Below are positions 1 to 8,415 of a stretch of 64,000 nt of DNA, piece by piece; position 1 is the stretch's first letter, and the number at the start of each line of letters is the position of its first letter. Below the pieces are notes generated by a model, which did not search any database, had not been told where the DNA came from, and saw only the letters and a program-made list of their open reading frames with translations. The translations under genes were made by a program, and so were the position numbers. The DNA comes from Kyrpidia spormannii (GTDB lineage Bacteria > Bacillota > Bacilli > Kyrpidiales > Kyrpidiaceae). The stretch is taken from assembly GCF_002804065.1 (NCBI RefSeq), contig NZ_CP024955.1:1178001-1242000 (forward strand). The letters run 5' to 3'.

Positions 1-329
1 GACCGTGATCCGGCTGGGAGTTCCGGAACTGCTTCGGGGAACTCTGCGCTCGACGAATGCGATCGAATCAGCCAATGAGAAGGTGCGGATGGTGAGTCGG
101 AACGTCAAGCGCTGGCAGAATGGGGAACAGGTTCTGCGCTGGGCGGCTGCAGGATTTTTGGAGGCGGAGAAAAAGTTCAGGACCGTCAAGGGATTTCGCC
201 AAATCCCTCTGCTCCTTGATGCATTACACAAATGTGTACATCCTCAACCACAGCAGGAAAACAAATCCATCACCGCGTAAATTGAAGAAAAAGGCCGTCA
301 CGAAAATCCACGACGACCGGGACAACCTC
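1..329 (+). mobile_element. IS256-family element, right end only (copy 1)
   Basis: The first 329 bases match the last part of the complete IS256 copy at 13347-14795 almost base for base, and the shared sequence stops at the same point (GGGACAACCTC). The left part lies outside the window. At the few positions where copies differ, copy 1 agrees with copy 3 (21553-23001) rather than copy 2. Confidence 0.93.
2..280 (+). CDS. IS256-family transposase, C-terminal part (cut by window edge)
   Basis: About 92 C-terminal residues of a mutator-type DDE transposase, identical in all but trivial positions to residues 342-433 of the complete copy at 13445. It includes the STNAIESAN segment that carries the catalytic glutamate of the DDE triad and is followed by a TAA stop. 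The reading frame is intact here, unlike copy 3, which is frameshifted at the same region. The N-terminal part is outside the window, so whether this copy is active cannot be told. Confidence 0.92.
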   Translation, partial: TVIRLGVPELLRGTLRSTNAIESANEKVRMVSRNVKRWQNGEQVLRWAAAGFLEAEKKFRTVKGFRQIPLLLDALHKCVHPQPQQENKSITA

Positions 330-629
330 TTGCTGGAACAGGAGTACGGTTACAGTGCTACTTGTTGGCCGAGCCAGTGCGGCGGGTACTGAGATTGTCT
401 TCCCGTGGCTGGCCTCTGAGCCGAAAGCGGTGCGGAGGATCTATCTTCAGCGCACGGGGCGGCGCGCCGGAGGGCAGCTTCATGGTGAAGGCGCCACACG
501 TGGCGAGCACGTTCAAGATGTTGCTTGGCGTACACAAGTGTATCGCAGGCCACGAATTTAAGGGCAGATCGGCGGGCAGTCTAAAGGACGACGTGGAAAT
601 ATCCGTGATGAAGGGGGTATACAGGAGAG
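330..629. other. Intergenic stretch, no gene recognised
   Basis: Several short overlapping frames are open here but none has a convincing ribosome site or recognisable protein similarity. The GC-rich tract at 430-560 could be decayed coding DNA. The last bases hold the ribosome site of the gene at 630. Confidence 0.5.
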
Positions 630-1160
630 ATGAAGAGAGTTGCCTTTCTGTTGGCGAATGATTACGAGGACTCCGAAATAAAAACACCGTACGAAGCCAT
701 CAAAAGTGCGGGTTACGAAACAGTGATTGTTGGGTTGAAGAAGGGCGAACAACTTGTAGGCAAGAACAGGCAAGCGAGGTATACGGTTGATGCATCGATT
801 GACGAAGTGCGAGCAGACCAGTTTGACGCGGTTGTCATTCCGGGCGGCTCGTCACCGGAAAACCTGCGGCTGAATCAACAGGTACTACAGTTCGTGAAAG
901 ACATGGATCGGCAAGGCAAAGTGATCGCAGCAATTTGCCATGGACCGCAAATTTTGATCAGCGCAGGTCTTACCAAAGGTAAGAAGATGACCTGCTACCC
1001 TCCCTTAAGGGATGACTTGATTAACGCAGGCGCGACATACGTCGATCAAGAGGTAGTCGTTGACGGCAACTATATTACGTCGCGTATGCCGGCTGACGAA
1101 CCGGCGTTCATCCGCGAAACGCTGAGCAAACTGCGCACGCCAGTCAGTCAACCTTCATGA
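630..1160 (+). CDS. DJ-1/PfpI family protein (protease-like or glyoxalase-like)
   Basis: A 176-residue protein with the full-length class I glutamine-amidotransferase-like fold of the PfpI branch. The nucleophile elbow AICHGP places Cys103 followed by His104, and an acidic residue near position 16 fits the conserved glutamate of the family. PGGSSPENLR and the ISAGL and SRMPAD segments are typical of PfpI itself. PfpI was described as a protease; later work on relatives favours deglycase, glyoxalase or chaperone roles, so the substrate is open. The start has an AGGAG just upstream and an alternative AAGGGGG 12 bases away. It stands alone and is followed by a terminator-like hairpin. Confidence 0.9.
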   Translation: MKRVAFLLANDYEDSEIKTPYEAIKSAGYETVIVGLKKGEQLVGKNRQARYTVDASIDEVRADQFDAVVIPGGSSPENLRLNQQVLQFVKDMDRQGKVIAAICHGPQILISAGLTKGKKMTCYPPLRDDLINAGATYVDQEVVVDGNYITSRMPADEPAFIRETLSKLRTPVSQPS

Positions 1161-1736
1161 CGGACGTTTTGACAGCAGAGCCAGGTAACCCCTCGGCGAG
1201 AGCAGGAAACCTTGGCAGTCATGGGATATGGACTCAGTGAAGAATTGCCATTCGGCTTCCACTGCGGCCCGCTGTCGCGGCGAGCTCTGCAAACACCAAT
1301 GCCGTGATAGCATGCATGGTATGGACGCTAAGAAGGGGCGTGTTCGCGCCCCGCGTTTCTTTTTCCCCCTACATGAAAAAGTCCGTTGTGCAGGAAGCCG
1401 GATTCAGTCATGATGTCGTCCTCATGCGCTCTGCCTTCCGGATGGCAACCACATTTGCGAACACTATTCGTTTATGCCGTGCAGGTGTATTCTAGTCGAT
1501 CACGGGTACTGATCACCCTGCTCCCGGATGGTATCCTGTACCACCTGCTTACTCGCCTGCATTGCCGCCCCACGGATTTCCCCTCGCATTAACCTTTCCG
1601 GACCCCTGCACACCTGTCGATCAGTCCACGGGACGGTAGGTTTCTCCCGGGCCTCTTTCTTTTTGGAGGGGGTGAGAAGGGGGGACATACAAGACGCATC
1701 CATGTCGCCGCTCTGATTGGTGCCGAACTGTGGCTG
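1161..1736. other. Intergenic stretch with one terminator-like hairpin
   Basis: No gene with a usable start and recognisable product was found. The stretch holds the hairpin at 1331-1366 and, near its right end, coding potential that joins the YdjM-like gene in another frame (1672-1736). Confidence 0.5.
1331..1366 (+). terminator. Rho-independent terminator-like hairpin
   Basis: GGGGCG at 1335-1340 pairs with CGCCCC at 1347-1352, extended by AAGAA/TTCTT-type pairing, and is followed by a T-rich run. It lies 170 bases downstream of the PfpI gene. Confidence 0.5.
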
Positions 1737-2279
1737 ATGCACGTGCACCAGCCGGTCCTCACGTGGCCCACGGCCGCGGCGCTCCTTGGAGCGTATTTCG
1801 CCGGTCCCATTGCCGACGTGGACCAGCCGCAATCCTACGTCGGCCAGCGTGTCTGGCCCCTGGCGGTTCTTCTGAGCGTGGTCGGGATGCGCCACAGGAG
1901 GCTGACCCACTCGCTGCTGTTCCTGGCAACGCTATGGGCGCCCCTGCGATTCCTGCCCGTGCCGGACGTCGTGCGCTGGGCGGTCTGGATCGGATATGCC
2001 AGTCACCCGGCGATTGACCCCCTGAACGAAGAGGGGGTGGAGCTTCTTTGGCCGTGGAGGTTCCGGGTGAAATTGCTGCCGAACCCGCTGGCCATTCCGG
2101 TTGAGTCGTTCCGGGAAACCGTCTTGAGGAGGGTGATGGCGGCCTTCAGCGCGCTCCTGTTTGCCGGCTACGTCCGTCCGGCCCTCAGGCAGGTCCCGTT
2201 CGCGGGGCCGGCGTTAGCGGCGGCGTCGGACGGGTTGATCCGGTTGTTTCCGGCGTCCATTCAGGCACTAATCCGTTAA
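1737..2279 (+). CDS. YdjM/DUF457-type membrane-bound metal-dependent hydrolase family protein, 5' end damaged
   Basis: The 180 residues from ATG show the hallmarks of the YdjM family: an ADVDQPQS segment, RRLTHSLLF, a GYASHPAID segment with conserved His and Asp, and hydrophobic helices before and after. Family members begin earlier with a TH-xx-GA-xG motif. Here the equivalent residues (RRIHVAALIGAELWL) are encoded directly upstream in the same frame but without a start codon. A GTG at 1672 with a good GGAGGGG site lies in another frame separated by a run of six G, so a one-base change in that run would restore a full-length gene. It is either translated from 1737 or a frameshifted pseudogene. 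Neighbouring TcpE suggests it belongs to a conjugative element remnant. Confidence 0.7.
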   Translation: MHVHQPVLTWPTAAALLGAYFAGPIADVDQPQSYVGQRVWPLAVLLSVVGMRHRRLTHSLLFLATLWAPLRFLPVPDVVRWAVWIGYASHPAIDPLNEEGVELLWPWRFRVKLLPNPLAIPVESFRETVLRRVMAAFSALLFAGYVRPALRQVPFAGPALAAASDGLIRLFPASIQALIR

Positions 2280-2400
2280 AACGAGGTGATTGCTCAATTG
2301 GACCGATTGACAATTTTGTGCATCTCTTGTTAAGCCTAATCCTTTTCGTGATGATGGGTGCCCGGATGCTGCGGATGCTCCACCGTCATGAATACGGCAA

Positions 2401-2544
2401 TTGATTGCCACGATCTTGCTCTTCGGCATCGCCTTCTGGTTCACCACCGACCCCAACAGCATCTTGAATATTTTCAAGTCCATCGTCAGTTCCGCCGGGG
2501 GCAAGATCGGCGGTGGCGGCGGAAGCGGCGGGTCGGGGATGTGA
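2401..2544 (+). CDS. Small membrane peptide with Gly-rich tail, upstream of tcpE
   Basis: From a TTG codon, 47 residues can be read: one hydrophobic helix (ILLFGIAFWF), a short amphipathic segment (NSILNIFKSIV) and a tail made almost only of Gly and Ser. The stop lies 3 bases before the tcpE start. In related Gram-positive conjugation operons a small membrane protein (ConC or TcpD type) often precedes the TcpE/ConD gene, which is the reason for calling this a gene. No clear ribosome site is visible and an upstream in-frame stop means the 5' end may have been lost. Confidence 0.45.
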   Translation: MIATILLFGIAFWFTTDPNSILNIFKSIVSSAGGKIGGGGGSGGSGM

Positions 2545-2547
2545 GCA

Positions 2548-3147
2548 ATGGCGTACAGAACCTATCGTAACCTGTACCGGATCCGGCCGTCCGTGTCCTC
2601 AATAGGCCAGGGGCGGTACCGCCTGCGGTTGCCGAGGGGAGTTCAGATTACGGCGGACACCGTGATCCTGGCGATTGTCCTGTGGATGCCTTCATGGGTC
2701 ATTGTGGGGCAACTCGTGTCCGCATGGATCCCGCTTCCCTCCTGGTTCCTCGGGGTGTGCGCCGCCGGTCTTATCGGATACCAATTAAGCAAACTGGACC
2801 CGGCGGGCAAGACCGTGGTGGCATTCTTGTGGGATCTCGCGAAATACCTGACGCGCCCGAAGGTGCATGACGGTTGGGATGCCAGGCCAAGCCCGAAGGG
2901 GCGGCCGGAGCCGGTCTCGTGGCGGGCGAAGGTCGCGCTCGTCGAGGACAGCCGGGTGGGAGCCTTCCCGGCAAGGGGGGTGACGCAGTTGGAGTTGCGG
3001 GTGGCGGCGAACGTCCGGGTGAAAAAGGGAGTGGTGAAAGTGCAACACAGAGGGAAGAGGCTGGTGCCGCGGTGGTACGAGGTGACGGAGGATGGGCGTG
3101 TGCTGGCAAAGAGGCTGACACCGAAGTTCTGCAAGTCGAAATCGTAA
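2548..3147 (+). CDS. TcpE-family conjugal transfer membrane protein
   Basis: A 199-residue protein. The N-terminal segment YRTYRNLYRIRP and the later KTVVAFLWDLAKYLTRPK are typical of TcpE/Tn916-Orf17/ConD proteins, which are inner-membrane parts of Gram-positive type IV secretion systems. Two hydrophobic helices lie at roughly residues 38-60 and 65-82. After residue 105 there is a charged cytoplasmic tail. In complete elements the VirB4-like ATPase gene follows directly; here it is missing and the sequence turns into the promoter region of a metabolic gene, so this is a fragment of an integrative conjugative element. Confidence 0.8.
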   Translation: MAYRTYRNLYRIRPSVSSIGQGRYRLRLPRGVQITADTVILAIVLWMPSWVIVGQLVSAWIPLPSWFLGVCAAGLIGYQLSKLDPAGKTVVAFLWDLAKYLTRPKVHDGWDARPSPKGRPEPVSWRAKVALVEDSRVGAFPARGVTQLELRVAANVRVKKGVVKVQHRGKRLVPRWYEVTEDGRVLAKRLTPKFCKSKS

Positions 3148-3175
3148 AAGTGGGAAATCAGTCATGCTATATGTC

Positions 3176-3205
3176 TTGACATATCCAAGAAATTATTGCT
3201 ATGAT
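3176..3205 (+). promoter_or_regulatory. Candidate sigma-A promoter
   Basis: TTGACA at 3176-3181 and TATGAT at 3200-3205 with an 18-base spacer, upstream of the dehydrogenase at 3374. A second TTGCTATGAT copy occurs at 3315-3324 without an equally good -35 box. Confidence 0.55.
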
Positions 3206-3373
3206 TCCGTATATGAAATAGTATATCTCTATTTGAAACTGCGATGTTAATTGGCGGATGATCGGATAAGAAGAAATATCCTGGTTTTTGATAAAAGTTT
3301 GTTTAATAAAATTCTTGCTATGATTGTGATGAGCCGAGTAGTGATTAGGGTTTTGTGAAAGGAGAGCTAGAAA

Positions 3374-4327
3374 GTGCGGGATGTAAAACGGATCGGTATA
3401 GTAGGAACTGGTACGATGGGGGAGGGGATTGCTTATCAGGCAATAATGAACGAATTTGAAGCATGGCTATATGACGTTCAGGTGGAGACTCTGGAACAAG
3501 CAGTCGAGAAAATCGCAAGATTGGTTAAACAGCAGAGTGACAGAGGCCGAATCTTAGGGGATCTTGCAAATATACTGGAACGGTTAAGAACTGTAGGCGT
3601 TCTCGGGGATCTGTGCTCCTGCGATTTTATCATTGAGGCGGTGACCGAGGATCTTGCGGTGAAACACAGTGTGTTTCAGGAACTGGACGCGGTGTGCGCC
3701 CCGGACGTGGTATTGGCGACTAACACCTCGGCCAAAAGCATCACCGAGATCTCTGCCGCAGCCACCAGACCGGAACGGGTGGTGGGCATGCATTTTTTCA
3801 ACCCCGTCCACCGCATGGAGTTGGTGGAGGTGGTCCAGGGGCTGGAGTCTGCCGACTGGGCGGTGGAACAAACCGAGGCCGTTGGCCGCCGCTTGGGCAA
3901 GGAGACGATTCGGGTGAACGAGCGCCCAGGGGTTGTCACCAGTCGGATCAGTGCCTTGGTCGGCAATGAGGCGTTCTATATGTTGATGGAAGGCGTCAGT
4001 TCGGCGGAGGAGATCGACAAGGCTATTAAGCAGGGATTGCATTTTCCCATGGGTCCCTTTGAGCTTGGTGATTTGGTGGGCTGGGATACCCGGCTTCATG
4101 TGCTGGAATACCTCCATCAGAGCCTCGGGGAAAAATTCCGCCCGTGTCCTCTGTTGGTTCAGTACGTGCGTGCCGGCCGGTTGGGGAAGAAGGTCGGCCG
4201 GGGGGTGTACGAGTACGACGAGCAGGGGCGCAGGATACCCGGCTCCGCCAGCAGCTTGAGACGTCGTGATGGGGCGCCGGGGGATGGAAGAAACCGGGGC
4301 CGGGCCGGGGTGCACTCGGACGAGTGA
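3374..4327 (+). CDS. 3-hydroxyacyl-CoA (3-hydroxybutyryl-CoA) dehydrogenase
   Basis: A 317-residue protein with the N-terminal Rossmann motif GTGTMGEGIA (residues 10-19), the EAVTED and NTSAKSITEI segments, the HFFNPVHRMELVEVV motif with the catalytic His, and the C-terminal domain segment LHFPMGPFELGDLVG. It oxidises 3-hydroxyacyl-CoA to 3-oxoacyl-CoA with NAD. GTG start with AAAGGAGAG upstream. The last 30 residues, after GVYEYDEQGRR, are not typical of the family and may be a degraded tail. Base composition changes sharply near 3640: the first 90 codons are AT-richer than the rest. It probably formed an operon with the acyl-CoA dehydrogenase that follows. Confidence 0.9.
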   Translation: MRDVKRIGIVGTGTMGEGIAYQAIMNEFEAWLYDVQVETLEQAVEKIARLVKQQSDRGRILGDLANILERLRTVGVLGDLCSCDFIIEAVTEDLAVKHSVFQELDAVCAPDVVLATNTSAKSITEISAAATRPERVVGMHFFNPVHRMELVEVVQGLESADWAVEQTEAVGRRLGKETIRVNERPGVVTSRISALVGNEAFYMLMEGVSSAEEIDKAIKQGLHFPMGPFELGDLVGWDTRLHVLEYLHQSLGEKFRPCPLLVQYVRAGRLGKKVGRGVYEYDEQGRRIPGSASSLRRRDGAPGDGRNRGRAGVHSDE

Positions 4328-4342
4328 CGGCCAATCGGCGGT

Positions 4343-5491
4343 GTGAAAGGCCGAGGGACTGATGTAAACAAGGGGATTGTTGTAGTGGATGTGGAACTGT
4401 CGAAGGAGATCGAACAATTCCGACTCGTGGTCCGGGATTTTGTCAATCGGGTCGTGGAACCGGCGGCCGGCGTCATCGAAGATGAGGACCGCATTCCTGA
4501 GGAGCTGGTGCAACAGGCCAAACAGCTGGGGCTTTTCGGACTGTCGATTCCTGGCGGCTTCGGCCTCAACATGACCGAGAAATGTGTGATCCTTGAGGAG
4601 CTGGGCAAGACCCACAACGGGTTCACCAGCTTTATCGGGGCCCACAGCGGGATCGGAAGCGTCGGAATCATTGAACTCGGCAACGAGGAACAACGCTTGA
4701 CGTTTCTGCCGGCCATGGCGGCAGGGGAGAAGATCGGGGCCTTCGCCCTCACCGAACCCGAAGCCGGTTCCGATGCGGCTAATCTGCGGACCACGGCGGT
4801 CCGCAAGCGAGACCGGTGTATTCTGAATGGCATAAAGCATTTTATCACCAACGGTCCTGAGGCAGACGTCGTGACGGTCATGGCGGTGACCGATCCATCC
4901 AAGGGGATTCGCGGCATTACTTCTTTCTTGGTCGAGGCGGGTTTCCCGGGATTTCGCAAAGGACTGGCGGATCGCAAAATGGGTCTTCGGGGTTCCCACA
5001 TCTGCGAGCTGTTTTTTGAGGATTGCTAGGTACCGGTGGAAAATCGACTAGGGGAGGAAGGGGAAGGATATGTCAATGCCCTGAAAATCCTCACGAACGG
5101 CCGGGCGTCTCTCGGGGCGCGGTGTCTGGGGTCCTGCGAAAAACTGTTGGAGTTGTCCACCGATCAGGCACTTCAGCGGGTGCAATTCGGCAAACCGATC
5201 ATTGGGAATCAGGCCGTGGCACACATGCTCGCCGACATGGCCGTAGAGATCGAAACCCTGAGAAGCGTCTTGTATCGGGTGACCGCCATGGTCGACCGGG
5301 GGGAGAACACGATCAAAGAGTCGGCTATTGTCAAACTTTACGCCTCGGAGGTCTATAACCGGATCGCCGACCGGGCGGTACAAATCTTCGGTGGGATGGG
5401 GTACATGCGGGAGGTGCCGGTGGAACGGTTTTACCGGGATGCCCGGATTACCCGGATTTACTAGGGAACGTCAGAAATTCAGCGCAATATC
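4343..5491 (+). pseudogene. Acyl-CoA dehydrogenase, 5' part: two in-frame TAG codons and IS21 insertion
   Basis: The reading frame encodes a medium-length acyl-CoA dehydrogenase: N-terminal helical domain, FALTEPEAGSDAA (FAD/substrate loop), HFITNGPEA, and after the first stop the C-terminal domain with QFGKPIIGNQAVAHMLADM and QIFGGMGYMRE. A TAG at 5027-5029 interrupts FEDC/VPVEN where relatives have Arg, Lys or Gln; a second TAG at 5462-5464 replaces the Glu of the RIYEGTSEIQRN motif that supplies the catalytic region's end. Both stops keep the frame. Immediately after QRNI the IS21 element starts at 5492. GTG at 4385 is the start best fitting the family; GTG at 4343 is also open. Confidence 0.88.
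5483..5491. repeat. IS21 target-site duplication, left copy
   Basis: CGCAATATC here and at 8124-8132 flank the element exactly. The right copy continues the acyl-CoA dehydrogenase frame (RNI/IAAQ), which proves the insertion point. Confidence 0.9.
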
Positions 5492-5597
5492 TGTTGATAT
5501 ACACTGAAAATGGACCCCAGATCGTCAGTGAAAATTGACCCCCACCAGATAGACTGGTACGCTCCTACTAATCTGAGTGGGAGCGGGGGAGAAAGGG

Positions 5598-7052
5598 TTG
5601 ATCTCTATCGAGGATTGGACTGCGATTCGAGCACTCCATGCCCGCGGTGTCAGTATTAAGGCGATTGCGCGGCAACTGGGAATTTCGCGCAACACTGTGC
5701 GTCGTGCCTTGCGGGGAGACGATCCACCCAAGTATGTGCGAAAGAAGCCGTCGGCTCGGGCAACAGACCCATTCCTGGAGCACATTCGACAGATGTACGT
5801 GGAAAAACAATTGATCGGAACACGAATCTATGCGGAGTTGCAGAAGATGGGGTACCAAGGTTCACTTTCTGCGGTTCACCGGTGTCTGCAGCGGCTGAAG
5901 AAAGAACAGCCGCACACCGAAGTGCGGGTTCAGCGGATGGAGACGGCTCCAGGTGAACAAGCCCAGTTCGACTGGTCGGAGTACTCAGTAAAGATAGGAG
6001 GCAAGGAGGTCAAGGTATACGCGTACCGTTACATTCTCAGTTATAGTCGAATGCGATACACGCACTTTGCGCTGAATCAAACGCTGGAGACGGTCCTGGA
6101 AGCTCTGGAGTGCGGGATTCGCCACTTTGGCGGTGTGCCTGAGAGGGTGCTGATCGACAATGCCGGTCAAATGGTCGTGGATCATCGGCCGGATGGAGCT
6201 GTACGGTACCACCCGGAATTTCTCAAGGTCATGGGACTGTACCGGATGGACCCGTATGCATGCGCCCCGTACCGCGCCCAAACGAAGGGGAAAGTGGAAC
6301 GGGCCTTCTATATGCTGGAACAGCATTTCCTCAAAGGGACGGAGTTCAAAGACTTTGAGGACCTCATTACCCAAGGGAAGTCCTTTGACGAATCGGAGAA
6401 TCAGCGGGTGCACCGCCGGTTGGGACAAACCCCGTTGGAGCGGTTTGAGGCGGACCGGGCGGCTTTACGGCCCCTCCCCGAGCGCAGGTATGTCGACAGT
6501 GTGCGCGTCTTGCGCCGCGTCAGCAGAGACGGATACATCTCCGTCGATCACGTGGAATACTCGGTCCCGCCCTCCTACCTCGGCCGGGAGGTGTGGGTGA
6601 CGCAACCCAGGGGGGCATATGTCGAGATGTACGGCCCAGACGGCACCTTCTTGTGTCGGCACGTCAAATCGAGAGACACCGGCTCGATCCACACGCTGCC
6701 CGAACACCAGGCGCCTCACCGGGAGCGTGTCTCGGTTCGTCAGCGATTCTGCGAGGTGTTTCCCAGCGGTGCGGCATTCTACCAAGGGCTCACCCGTCGG
6801 TATGCCCACAACGCTCGGTACCATGCCGCCCGCATCCTGGACATGCGCAGCACCTATAGCGACGAGTCTATTGAAATGGCCCTGAAGGAGGCCTTGGCTT
6901 ACGGAGCCACGGACGAGAAGGTCGTGTTGAAACTGCTGGCCAACTACCCGACAAAACCGGCCGCCTCTTCGAGAAACGTCGAGGTCCAGGCGTTATCTCG
7001 GCGCGCCGACACCATTCGCCCGTTGTCCTACTACAGTCAACTGTTGCATTAA
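5598..7052 (+). CDS. istA: IS21-family transposase IstA
   Basis: 484 residues from TTG at 5598; a GTG at 5577 is also in frame but lacks a ribosome site and is longer than usual. The N-terminus is a helix-turn-helix (AIARQLGISRNTVRRAL). The integrase core shows Asp in FDWSEY (residue 125), Asp in LIDNAGQMV (187) and Glu in KGKVERAF (234), a complete DDE triad. The C-terminal Mu-type domain contains HVEYSVPPSYLG. IstA with IstB moves the element by a replicative, circle-forming route. istB starts 15 bases downstream. Confidence 0.95.
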   Translation: MISIEDWTAIRALHARGVSIKAIARQLGISRNTVRRALRGDDPPKYVRKKPSARATDPFLEHIRQMYVEKQLIGTRIYAELQKMGYQGSLSAVHRCLQRLKKEQPHTEVRVQRMETAPGEQAQFDWSEYSVKIGGKEVKVYAYRYILSYSRMRYTHFALNQTLETVLEALECGIRHFGGVPERVLIDNAGQMVVDHRPDGAVRYHPEFLKVMGLYRMDPYACAPYRAQTKGKVERAFYMLEQHFLKGTEFKDFEDLITQGKSFDESENQRVHRRLGQTPLERFEADRAALRPLPERRYVDSVRVLRRVSRDGYISVDHVEYSVPPSYLGREVWVTQPRGAYVEMYGPDGTFLCRHVKSRDTGSIHTLPEHQAPHRERVSVRQRFCEVFPSGAAFYQGLTRRYAHNARYHAARILDMRSTYSDESIEMALKEALAYGATDEKVVLKLLANYPTKPAASSRNVEVQALSRRADTIRPLSYYSQLLH

Positions 7053-7067
7053 CAAGGGGGAGTTCCC

Positions 7068-7826
7068 GTGACCGAAGATGCGATGGAGACCCTGAAACAA
7101 CATCTCAAAACGCTCCAACTGCCGTATATGCGGGAGGTGGTGGAACGGGAAATTGAGAACGCGGTGAAAATGAAGCTGACTTACCAAGCTTTTCTCACGC
7201 GGCTCGTGGAAGCGGAAGTGTTGCAGAAGACCAACCGGTCCATTGCCACGAAGATTCATCTGGCGCGATTCCCGCGGATCTGTACATTGGAGGAGTTCGA
7301 TTTCTCGTTTCAACCTTCGCTCCATGCCGCGGAGATTCGGGAATTGGGAGAACTCGGCTTTATCCACCGAAAAGAAAACGTTATTTTCCTAGGTCCTCCA
7401 GGGGTTGGAAAAACGCACTTAGCGATTGCCCTTGGGGTCAAAGCGTGCACGGCCAGACTCCGGGTCGCGTTTTTCACCGCCTCTGAACTGGCGGATCTCT
7501 TGTATGCCAGTTTAGCGGATCGTTCCACGCCCCAAAAGCTGGCGTCGCTGAGCCGCTACCACCTGCTGATCATCGACGAGTTGGGCTACATGCCCATGGA
7601 CAAGCAACGGGCGAACCTCTTTTTCCAGCTCGTCAGCAAGCGCTATGAGACGGGATCAATCATCCTGACGACCAACATGCCTTTTGACGAGTGGGACAAG
7701 GTGTTTGGCGATACAATTGCTTCTGCCGCCATCATTGATCGTCTGGTGCATCACAGTCACATTTTTCACATTCAGGGTCACAGTTACCGGATGAAGGACA
7801 AGCTCAAGGCCGATGCCTCCGCCTAA
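7068..7826 (+). CDS. istB: IS21-family ATPase helper IstB
   Basis: 252 residues, GTG start with AAGGGGGAG upstream. It is a DnaC-like AAA+ ATPase: Walker A GPPGVGKTH at residues 109-117, Walker B LLIIDELGYM with Asp170/Glu171, and a sensor region ILTTNMPFDEW. IstB binds DNA, selects the target and stimulates IstA. The gene is full length and lies in the usual order behind istA. Confidence 0.95.
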   Translation: MTEDAMETLKQHLKTLQLPYMREVVEREIENAVKMKLTYQAFLTRLVEAEVLQKTNRSIATKIHLARFPRICTLEEFDFSFQPSLHAAEIRELGELGFIHRKENVIFLGPPGVGKTHLAIALGVKACTARLRVAFFTASELADLLYASLADRSTPQKLASLSRYHLLIIDELGYMPMDKQRANLFFQLVSKRYETGSIILTTNMPFDEWDKVFGDTIASAAIIDRLVHHSHIFHIQGHSYRMKDKLKADASA

Positions 7827-7862
7827 TCACCAGCCCGGCGGACTTGGTACCCCATGTTGTCC

Positions 7863-8011
7863 GTGCGTGTGCGACACGCACACGTGGCCGTTGTCCCCTA
7901 AGGGCCCCCCATCGGCCCGCAGCCGCGAGGTCAAGGGCGCCCTTGGGCGAGCGAAGCGTCCCTTGACGGAGCGGCCAGGGCCGATACACTCGGCCCGTTG
8001 GGACAACGGCC
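7863..8011. repeat. Nested palindromes in the non-coding tail of the IS21 element
   Basis: GTGCGTGT/ACACGCAC (7863-7881, 3-base loop) forms one hairpin. GGCCGTTGTCCC at 7886-7897 is an exact inverted copy of GGGACAACGGCC at 8000-8011, enclosing 102 bases that themselves contain CCCTTGGG- and GGGCGCCC-type pairings. IS21 elements do not normally carry such a tail. Confidence 0.8.
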
Positions 8012-8123
8012 GACGACGATGAACCCTGAGTGACGACACGACATGGCAAGCAATGACTTCCGTTTTCTGAGGGGGGTCAAAATTCAGTGCCAAACCGGGG
8101 TCAATTCTACTTGACGATCAACA

Positions 8124-8132
8124 CGCAATATC
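8124..8132. repeat. IS21 target-site duplication, right copy
   Basis: CGCAATATC, identical to 5483-5491. Confidence 0.9.
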
Positions 8133-8195
8133 ATTGCGGCACAACTGAAGTGCGAATCTGTCAGAAGTGAAGTTGGGGATAAGATTAAACTATGA
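8124..8195 (+). pseudogene. Acyl-CoA dehydrogenase, displaced 3' end
   Basis: Read in the frame set by the duplicated target site, the sequence gives RNIIAAQLKCESVRS and ends at TGA 8193-8195. This is the C-terminal tail expected after the QRNI motif of an acyl-CoA dehydrogenase, so the gene once ran without interruption from 4385 to here. Confidence 0.8.
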
Positions 8196-8234
8196 TGACC
8201 GTTATTTTAGAATTTTTTACTTGTAACTATTTGC

Positions 8235-8262
8235 TTGACAAACAGATAAAGTAACCTATAAT
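8235..8262 (+). promoter_or_regulatory. Consensus sigma-A promoter of the carboxylase operon
   Basis: TTGACA at 8235-8240 and TATAAT at 8257-8262 with a 16-base spacer, both perfect hexamers, 150 bases before the first carboxylase gene. The long leader of about 145 bases leaves room for regulation. Confidence 0.8.
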
Positions 8263-8415
8263 TTATAAATAGGAACTAGAGTTTCAAATATGAATACAGT
8301 TCCATTGTGACCTTTCATTACTTTAAAAGGGGGTGGAACTTGAGCGGGAATTTGTCACGTGGTCTTATTCTGACTAAACAAAGGATTAAAATGAACTGAA
8401 GGGGAGGGTTGGTTT

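Larger units (their letters stand above)
5492..8123 (+). mobile_element. Complete IS21-family insertion sequence
   Basis: 2632 bp carrying istA and istB, bounded by inverted ends that begin TGTTGAT on both sides and contain repeated TTGACCCC motifs (multiple terminal repeats are typical of IS21). It is flanked by a 9-bp direct duplication. Both genes are intact, so the element could be active. It carries about 240 bp of palindromic non-coding DNA behind istB. Confidence 0.93.

Noticed and set aside
3584-4999. A 471-codon minus-strand frame opposite the hydroxyacyl-CoA and acyl-CoA dehydrogenases
   Set aside because: Antisense shadow without ribosome site or recognisable protein; the plus strand encodes clear enzyme families.
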